From the NCBI GenBank assembly GCA_964582065.1, contig CAZOQG010000071.1:1-8955 (forward strand): DNA of 8,955 nucleotides, in the 5' to 3' direction. This document shows, in pieces, positions 5,097-8,955 of this stretch. How positions within the stretch are numbered: the stretch's first letter is position 1; every line of letters begins with the position of its first letter. Position numbers and translations under genes: made by a program. The DNA is from JACNFS01 sp964582065. Lineage in GTDB: Bacteria; Chloroflexota; Dehalococcoidia; GIF9; UBA5629. A model generated the notes under the pieces. That model was not told the DNA's origin. It saw only the letters and a program-made list of their open reading frames with translations, and did no database searches.

Positions 5097-5894
5097 CTAT
5101 TTCCCTTTGAAAGTCGGCTTCCTTTTCTCCAAAAAGGCTCTTACTCCCTCCTCGTGATCTTCTGCCGGCAAGAGAATATTATATGCCAAGGTCTCATACC
5201 GTAATTGAGTATGGATATCCGCCTCCGAGCCCTGGTAGAGTCCCTCCTTAGCCATTCGCATAGCTACAGGCGCTCCTTGGGCTATGGTTTTTGCCAATTC
5301 ATAAGTCGCCGCCTTTAACTCAGCCGCCGGCACGACCTCGTTAACCAGCCCTATTTCCTTAGCTTCTGTGGCTCCAATAGATTTGCCGGTAAAGACCAGC
5401 TCGCAGGCCTTGGCTAATCCTATCAGGCGGGTTAGCGAATAAGTTGAGCCGAATTCTGGGATGAGACCAAGTCGCACAAAAGGTACCGAGAACATGGCAT
5501 CTTCCGAAGCGATTCTCAAGTCGCACTGCAACGGAAGCGTCACGCCTATGCCAACGGCGTGCCCGCTTATCGAGGCAATCACCGGTTTTGGCATATTTCT
5601 AAGCTGTAAACAGCACTTATGCAACCAGCCAATGATGTCAAACGTTTCTTGACCACGCTTCCTTTGTTCTATCCCTTTCAAGAATAGGTCTTTGACGTCA
5701 GCTCCAGCCCAGAAGGCACGACCAGCGCCGGTGATAATCAGTACTCTTACATCATTATCCTGTTCCACCTGGGCAAACGCATCAAGCAATTCAGCAGCCA
5801 TCGTCTCATTGAGAGCGTTAAGCTTTTCTGGACGGCTAAGGGTGAGAGTCGCAATGCCTTCGGCTTTGTCCAAAATGATTGTAGAATATGCCAT
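5097..5894 (-). CDS. Crotonase-family protein, probably delta3,delta2-enoyl-CoA isomerase-like
   Basis: This 265-residue protein has the full crotonase fold length. Oxyanion-hole elements are AFWAGADVKD (60-69) and SGHAVGIG (110-117), and the trimerisation and CoA-binding C-terminus ends EEGVRAFLEKRKPTFKGK. Compared with rat enoyl-CoA hydratase (GGGCELAMMCD and QPEI), the two catalytic glutamates are replaced by T119 and F139. However, VPFVRLGLIPEFGST (137-151) matches the PF..LG..PE.gS block of ECI-type enoyl-CoA isomerases, with E147 as the likely base. Isomerisation of 3-enoyl-CoA to 2-enoyl-CoA in beta-oxidation is therefore more likely than hydration, although many crotonase family members have other substrates. 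The ATG at 5894 has GGAGGT eight bases upstream. It is a single gene with its own promoter and a structured leader of about 120 nt, and a tRNA pseudogene follows directly. Confidence 0.88.
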   Translation of the reverse strand: MAYSTIILDKAEGIATLTLSRPEKLNALNETMAAELLDAFAQVEQDNDVRVLIITGAGRAFWAGADVKDLFLKGIEQRKRGQETFDIIGWLHKCCLQLRNMPKPVIASISGHAVGIGVTLPLQCDLRIASEDAMFSVPFVRLGLIPEFGSTYSLTRLIGLAKACELVFTGKSIGATEAKEIGLVNEVVPAAELKAATYELAKTIAQGAPVAMRMAKEGLYQGSEADIHTQLRYETLAYNILLPAEDHEEGVRAFLEKRKPTFKGK

Positions 5895-5932
5895 TGTGTT
5901 TTACCTCCCTCTCATTCCAAATTTGAAAACAA

Positions 5933-5943
5933 TCACCGGGTGA
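5933..5943. promoter_or_regulatory. Small palindrome TCACC-g-GGTGA in the crotonase leader
   Basis: Perfect 5-bp arms around one base lie 38-48 bp before the crotonase ATG, between a larger hairpin and the ribosome binding site. It could be an operator half-site pair or a minor RNA stem. It is short enough to be chance. Confidence 0.25.
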
Positions 5944-5956
5944 GAGGATTTCAACT

Positions 5957-5982
5957 CCTTGGCTTGCAGACCTAAGCCAAGG
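5957..5982 (-). promoter_or_regulatory. 9-bp leader hairpin upstream of the crotonase gene
   Basis: CCTTGGCTT (5957-5965) and AAGCCAAGG (5974-5982) form a perfect 9-bp stem with an 8-nt loop in the predicted 5' untranslated region. No U-run follows, so it is not an intrinsic terminator. It may stabilise the mRNA or be bound by a regulator. Confidence 0.45.
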
Positions 5983-6023
5983 CCTGAAAGAAGCGACATC
6001 CTGTAGACCTTTTTCTTCTCACA

Positions 6024-6052
6024 AGGATAAACTGGCAGGCATTTGCTGTCAA
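6024..6052 (-). promoter_or_regulatory. Promoter of the crotonase gene
   Basis: A perfect TTGACA (6047-6052), a 17-bp spacer and TATCCT (6024-6029, 4 of 6) lie on the minus strand. The predicted start is near 6017, giving a leader of about 120 nt that contains a 9-bp hairpin. This separates the crotonase unit from the upstream tRNA. Confidence 0.6.
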
Positions 6053-6069
6053 GCATACCGTATCATGCG

Positions 6070-6213
6070 TTATTGCTCATGCTCTGGACGCCTGGAGTCA
6101 AATTCAGTAGCCTTAGATGAGCAATCGAAAAGTGAAGCCGGTTTGATGAGTGCACCAACGAGGAATGACACTGCCGCAACGGTCAGGCTGGTGAACGAGT
6201 TAATGTTGTTCAG
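6070..6213 (-). other. Start-less open frame between tRNA-Gly and the crotonase promoter; possible gene remnant
   Basis: The stretch 5895-6250 has no clear gene. Apart from the crotonase promoter and leader, it holds a minus-strand frame of 47 codons ending in TAA at 6070-6072, preceded in frame by TGA (6214-6216) and another TGA. Its translation includes a hydrophobic run, LTVAAVSFLVGALIKPASLF, followed by a polar tail. There is no start codon with a ribosome binding site. It may be a decayed membrane-protein tail or chance, and I do not recognise it. Confidence 0.2.
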
Positions 6214-6250
6214 TCATTTGGCAAGCAATCCAAAGCTGAGTCAGATGGGG

Positions 6251-6325
6251 TGGAGCGGGAGACGGGACTCGAACCCGCGACAGCCTGCTTGGAAGGCAGG
6301 AACTCTACCACTGAGTTACTCCCGC
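6251..6325 (-). tRNA. tRNA-Gly (anticodon TCC)
   Basis: This is a complete cloverleaf on the minus strand: acceptor GCGGGAG/CTCCCGC (7 bp), D stem ACTC/GAGT with AGTGGTA loop, anticodon stem CCTGC/GCAGG with loop CTTCCAA (anticodon TCC), and T stem GCGGG/CCCGT with loop TTCGAGT. The discriminator is U and the CCA is encoded (6251-6253). It reads GGA and GGG glycine codons. It has its own promoter seven bases upstream and stands alone. A decayed relative lies about 1.2 kb away at 4998-5091. Confidence 0.97.
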
Positions 6326-6338
6326 CAGAATCGTAGCC

Positions 6339-6367
6339 ATTTTAGCCCAAAATCCCAGCTTCGTCAA
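6339..6367 (-). promoter_or_regulatory. Promoter of tRNA-Gly
   Basis: TTGACG (6362-6367, 5 of 6), a 17-bp spacer and TAAAAT (6339-6344, 5 of 6) lie on the minus strand. The predicted start near 6332 is about seven bases before the mature tRNA 5' end. The -35 box overlaps the T-run of the probable terminator just upstream. Confidence 0.65.
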
Positions 6368-6396
6368 AAAAGGTGACCGAACGGCCAGCGCCGGTC
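6366..6396 (-). terminator. Possible terminator of the M28 peptidase gene
   Basis: On the minus strand, GACCG/CGGTC arms (6375-6379 and 6392-6396) with an inner GGC/GCC pairing are followed by ACC and six Ts. It lies about 175 bases after the peptidase stop. The stem is short and the T-run begins three bases late, so strength is uncertain. Otherwise 6397-6569 holds nothing I can recognise. Confidence 0.35.
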
Positions 6397-6569
6397 GCAG
6401 CCTGCCGAATCCGTGCCAGGAGGATGGCCAAAGCTAGAAGACTATAGACATGGTTACCGGCAGTGTGGCCTACCTCGAGCGCTTCGCTGTGCCGCACGTC
6501 TACAGCATGGGCTGAAACCCACTATCCCTCAACGATTTCTTAACAGTATGCTGCAAAGAAAAACAAGAA

Positions 6570-7820
6570 TCAGGATTCCTTATCTTTCTCGAGTATATAA
6601 TCCCGGGCAATTTTCAGAGCCGCTTCGACCATTTCCGGTTCAATATGTCTGGTCAGGTCATTCGGGGTATGATATACCAAGCCTTCATCAAATTGGCTGA
6701 TATCAAAACTGATGCCAGCCATGTTGGTGGCCTCCACGCCGATTTTGCCGAACTCGGCCGCGTCGGTGCTCCCGGCACCAAAGGGCATGCCCGAGATTTT
6801 GGCCGGATAGCCGAGTGATTTTGCAATATCGACGCAATCCTGCGCCATTTCATGGGAAAGTCTCACCGATGTATTCAGATCGTTATCGAGAAAATTGAGG
6901 TCTCTCACTTTGTAAAGGGTATCGATATTCAAGACATAAGTCTTCGTGCGCAGTAATTCGCCGCTGTGTTTTTTGCAGAACGCTCGCGAGCCCCGCAGAC
7001 CCGCTTCTTCGGCATCGAAAGATGCCACCATTAGCCGAGTATGTCGCAAGGGATTTATGCCTGCTTGGTTAGCATCGTGAAAAAGCTTTGCCGTCTCGTT
7101 CGCAATTGCCACGGCAATCATATTATCGCCTGCAGCAGGAGATACTTCTCCGGTGGTAAAAAATGCCAACGGAAGCAAGAAGACACTGCCAGCTACCAGT
7201 ATCAAAGGTACCCACGGATGGGCCCACTCAGGAGTCGGGATGTGAAATATGGCCAAGATGGTTCCTATTAGAGAAACCAGGAAACCAAGCACTAAGAATA
7301 GTATCCCCCCATTGATGAATTTAGCATAATATTTTGGGGTACGGGCAATAAGTTGAAAGACATACGCGGCGTCATGATGTGCGCTGATGATGACTTGTTG
7401 CTTTGCCTCCCCTTCTGGTTCAATAGCTCCGAAGACGTTATGCCCTACGGCTTTGGGAAACAACGGGTCGAATATTTCCCAATAGCGCACGAATTGGGAA
7501 TAAAACACGAAAATTCCCAGTGAGTACCCGATAAATGCAGGCAAAGGAAACTGCAAATACAGCAAAGTGGAGCAGACAATGTAAAGGACTACTAGCCCCG
7601 GGATATATTTCAAGAAACTCTTCGGGTGAACGGTGAAATCCTCCATTTTCACCGAATCGGGGTCACAGTTTTTGGCAAATTCCTTTTTTATCCGGTTTGC
7701 GGCATCTCGGCAGGCTTCCGTTCCTGCCAGGCGGCCAGGGTATTGTTCTACGACTTCATCGGTAAAATCGAAGACACGTTTTACGTGAGTTCTATTTATT
7801 TCTAAACCGGAATTTGCCAT
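6570..7820 (-). CDS. Membrane-embedded M28-family zinc metallopeptidase
   Basis: This is a 416-residue protein with all M28 metal ligands: H148 in SAHHDAAY (HxD with D150), bridging D232 in AAGDNM, E271-E272 in FDAEEAGLRGS, D300 in LNIDT and H384 in VYHTPND. M28 enzymes are co-catalytic zinc aminopeptidases or carboxypeptidases. Four hydrophobic segments (about 73-91, 94-112, 168-193 and 203-222) suggest membrane spans. The second pair lies between the HxD motif and the GDN motif, so it is inserted within the catalytic domain. An even number of spans keeps all ligands on one side; no signal peptide is present, and that side is probably cytoplasmic, although orientation is unproven. The ATG at 7820 lacks a Shine-Dalgarno sequence, and the promoter lies only about 18 bp upstream. 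It is a single-gene unit. The natural substrate is unknown. Confidence 0.88.
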   Translation of the reverse strand: MANSGLEINRTHVKRVFDFTDEVVEQYPGRLAGTEACRDAANRIKKEFAKNCDPDSVKMEDFTVHPKSFLKYIPGLVVLYIVCSTLLYLQFPLPAFIGYSLGIFVFYSQFVRYWEIFDPLFPKAVGHNVFGAIEPEGEAKQQVIISAHHDAAYVFQLIARTPKYYAKFINGGILFLVLGFLVSLIGTILAIFHIPTPEWAHPWVPLILVAGSVFLLPLAFFTTGEVSPAAGDNMIAVAIANETAKLFHDANQAGINPLRHTRLMVASFDAEEAGLRGSRAFCKKHSGELLRTKTYVLNIDTLYKVRDLNFLDNDLNTSVRLSHEMAQDCVDIAKSLGYPAKISGMPFGAGSTDAAEFGKIGVEATNMAGISFDISQFDEGLVYHTPNDLTRHIEPEMVEAALKIARDYILEKDKES

Positions 7821-7837
7821 GTCAAGCTGCTGCGTCC

Positions 7838-7866
7838 ATGTTAAACGCCTGATGGCTGGTTGTCAA
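7838..7866 (-). promoter_or_regulatory. Promoter of the M28 peptidase gene
   Basis: TTGACA (7861-7866), a 17-bp spacer and TAACAT (7838-7843, 4 of 6) lie on the minus strand. A start near 7831 would leave only about 10-11 untranslated bases before the ATG at 7820, with no ribosome binding site. This implies an almost leaderless message. The rest of 7867-8017 holds no recognisable gene. Confidence 0.5.
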
Positions 7867-8017
7867 AGCGTCTGACAAGTCCAAAACCAACTCTTACAGC
7901 CTTCTTCGCGCTCATGGACCAACGCTATTTTGGCAAAAGGCTCTCGCCGATGCTTTGGTCCTGTGTCGCTAGCCTCTGGCTTGGCCCTCAAGATTCTTCT
8001 TTTTTGCATAACGCGAC

Positions 8018-8046
8018 TTGCCACATTCTTTGCAGAACCTTATCAT
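8018..8046 (+). promoter_or_regulatory. Promoter of the HExxH protein gene
   Basis: TTGCCA (8018-8023, 5 of 6), a 17-bp spacer and TATCAT (8041-8046, 5 of 6) lie on the plus strand. The predicted start is near 8053, giving a leader of about 57 nt that contains the perfect palindrome at 8082-8099. Confidence 0.55.
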
Positions 8047-8081
8047 GAATACGGAACAACCGAGATGTTTATCACAATGCT

Positions 8082-8099
8082 GGAATTCTGCAGAATTCC
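8082..8099. promoter_or_regulatory. Perfect 18-bp palindrome in the leader of the HExxH gene
   Basis: GGAATTCTGCAGAATTCC equals its own reverse complement over all 18 bases and ends 10 bases before the ATG at 8110. Its position downstream of the promoter suits a roadblock-type operator. As RNA it would cover the region just before the start codon. Confidence 0.5.
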
Positions 8100-8109
8100 C
8101 TGAGCGTCA

Positions 8110-8694
8110 ATGAAAAGGGTTCAGGCAATGGAATTAGATTCGTTACGGCCATATCTAATCGAAGAATTCCAAAAATGGGTTCAAGAACAGCGACGTTTTC
8201 ACTTGACTAATGCCCGGCCGTTATCGGACGAGGAAAGGTCGCGGTTCGTCGGGTATTTTGAGAAGAGAATCCTCGATTTGGTTCGGGTAGCGAGCGTAGA
8301 ACGCATTCTGAATCCTGACTTTTACGATGACATGGTGAAGTCAGGTCTACCTATTCCTCTCGATTTCAGTAAAGCCATCGGCCTTACTCTTGTCGACTGT
8401 GTTCTTATTCGGCAGGAGCTTTGGTCTGACCCTCCCTCAGCGATTTCCACTCTATTTCACGAGATGGTTCACGTCGTCCAGATCGATATATTGGGTCTGA
8501 GAAAGCACATTGAGTTATACGCTGATAATTTGGTCCAGAATGGTTACCAATATCACAGCGTTCTGTTCGAGAGACAAGCTTATACGCTTGCTAGCAGGTT
8601 TGCTAGAGGAGAGCCCTCATTTTCAGTCAGCGGGATCGTCAAGCAAGAGTTAGAACGCGCCGAGTACCATGTGACATCTGACAGCGAACCCTAA
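8110..8694 (+). CDS. Orphan HExxH protein, putative gluzincin-like metallopeptidase
   Basis: This 194-residue protein (188 if the ATG at 8128 is used) has HEMVHVVQ at 117-124, the zinc-binding and catalytic HExxH signature with the HvvQ tail seen in DUF4157-like proteins. E154 in LFERQAY, 33 residues after H121, is a plausible third zinc ligand, as in gluzincins. The N-terminal third is charged and helical (QKWVQEQRRF; DEERSRFVGYFEKRI). No signal peptide or membrane span is visible. The ATG at 8110 has only a weak ribosome binding site, while the ATG at 8128 has AAAAGGG eight bases upstream and may be the real start. It is the only convincing plus-strand gene, with its own promoter and a palindromic site. 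The family is not recognised with certainty and the substrate is unknown. Proteolytic activity is inferred only from the motif. Confidence 0.75.
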   Translation: MKRVQAMELDSLRPYLIEEFQKWVQEQRRFHLTNARPLSDEERSRFVGYFEKRILDLVRVASVERILNPDFYDDMVKSGLPIPLDFSKAIGLTLVDCVLIRQELWSDPPSAISTLFHEMVHVVQIDILGLRKHIELYADNLVQNGYQYHSVLFERQAYTLASRFARGEPSFSVSGIVKQELERAEYHVTSDSEP

Positions 8695-8847
8695 ATACAA
8701 TATATCCTCTTGTGTGACGGGGAAGCCCGCGGTATCATTGCCAGCAGTAAGACAGTAAAGGGAATAGAAGTGAGTGCATCGAAAGATAGAACCGATAAAA
8801 CGAAAGAGAATCCCAGTCAAAAAGGTCACTGTGTTGCAGCGTAACTT

Positions 8848-8868
8848 TGAGTTAACTGACTAAACTCA
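8848..8868 (-). repeat. 6-bp hairpin at the end of a possible edge ORF
   Basis: TGAGTT (8848-8853) and AACTCA (8863-8868) form a short stem with a 9-nt loop, covering the stop codon of the possible minus-strand frame at the right edge. There is no U-run. It is weak evidence for a gene end. Confidence 0.25.
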
Positions 8869-8955
8869 GCTCTCGTCTATTCCAGTTTCATGTGCAACCG
8901 ACCTCAGCGTGCCTTCAGAGTAAAGGCTTCTTGTAGTGGGCATGGTTGTAATTGT
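8866..8955 (-). CDS. Possible 3' end of a gene entering from the right edge
   Basis: A minus-strand frame is open from the window edge to a TGA at 8866-8868 (29 codons). An internal ATG gives a 25-residue tail with MPTTRSLYSEGTLRSVA and HETGIDES, mildly helix-turn-helix-like. It is too short to identify and may be chance. The remaining bases 8695-8847 show no gene. Confidence 0.2.
   Translation of the reverse strand, partial: TITTMPTTRSLYSEGTLRSVAHETGIDES

Noticed and set aside
4960..5157. Plus-strand ORF of 65 codons
   Set aside because: It runs antisense to the tRNA pseudogene and the 3' end of the crotonase gene; no start signal or domain.
6065..6376. Plus-strand ORF containing a SNPRQPAWKAGTLPLSYSR-like stretch
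   Set aside because: Its C-terminal half is the antisense translation of the tRNA-Gly gene, a well-known spurious annotation.
6450..6515. Short plus-strand frame of 21 codons beginning MVTGSVAYLE
   Set aside because: Too short, no ribosome binding site, in-frame stop a few codons upstream; probably chance.
7860..8048. Plus-strand ORF of 62 codons starting at TTG
   Set aside because: No ribosome binding site or recognisable domain, and it overlaps the promoters of the two flanking genes.
8785..8822. Minus-strand TTGACT-17 bp-TATCGG
   Set aside because: The -10 lacks the conserved final T, and the transcript would run antisense to the HExxH gene.
1..8955. CRISPR array, insertion sequence or transposase
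   Set aside because: No regularly spaced repeats, no transposase-like frame and no terminal inverted repeats beyond the 5-bp ends in the tRNA relic.

Overview
The window looks like the chromosome of a bacterium. It shows Shine-Dalgarno sequences (for example AAGGAGG before panB), sigma-70-type TTGACA-17 bp-TATCAT promoters, a bacterial tRNA-Gly(TCC) with encoded CCA, and a bacterial-type pyruvoyl PanD. The gene order (S58 peptidase, DUF2520 protein, panD, panB, panC) and the small Cys-cluster/HTH protein next to a terminase tail remind me of Chloroflexota, perhaps Dehalococcoidia-like. That lineage guess is inference only. Almost all genes are on the minus strand.

Layout from left to right. 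Positions 1-780 hold a phage-like remnant on the minus strand: the last ~80 codons of a terminase-like protein (527-763), then an open frame for a Cys-cluster + helix-turn-helix + AT-hook-like protein (125-526) with no usable start codon, then a promoter (3-31) pointing out of the window. Positions 841-4792 are a tight pantothenate operon read right to left: S58/P1-family N-terminal-nucleophile peptidase, Rossmann/DUF2520 protein (likely ketopantoate reductase), panD, panB and panC. The genes overlap by 1 base or are spaced 2-39 bases apart. The operon has a clear promoter at 4938-4966 and a ~140-nt leader that ends in a terminator-like hairpin with a U-run just before the first start codon. 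This suggests attenuation.

Positions 4998-5091 hold a decayed second copy of tRNA-Gly(TCC) with a 23-bp insertion in its T arm. It sits 5 bases behind a crotonase-family gene (5097-5894). That gene lacks both hydratase glutamates but has the glutamate typical of delta3,delta2-enoyl-CoA isomerases. It has its own promoter (6024-6052) and a structured leader. The intact tRNA-Gly(TCC) is at 6251-6325 with its own promoter.

Positions 6570-7820 encode an M28-family zinc peptidase with four membrane segments, two of them inserted within the catalytic domain. Its promoter implies an almost leaderless mRNA. On the plus strand, 8110-8694 encodes an orphan HExxH protein, preceded by a promoter and a perfect 18-bp palindrome. 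The right 260 bases hold no convincing complete gene.

How the parts work together: PanB makes ketopantoate, the DUF2520 protein probably reduces it to pantoate, PanD makes beta-alanine from aspartate, and PanC joins the two into pantothenate. The S58 peptidase that leads the operon belongs to a family with members that release beta-alanine from peptides or hydrolyse pantetheine. It could therefore feed or salvage the same pathway.
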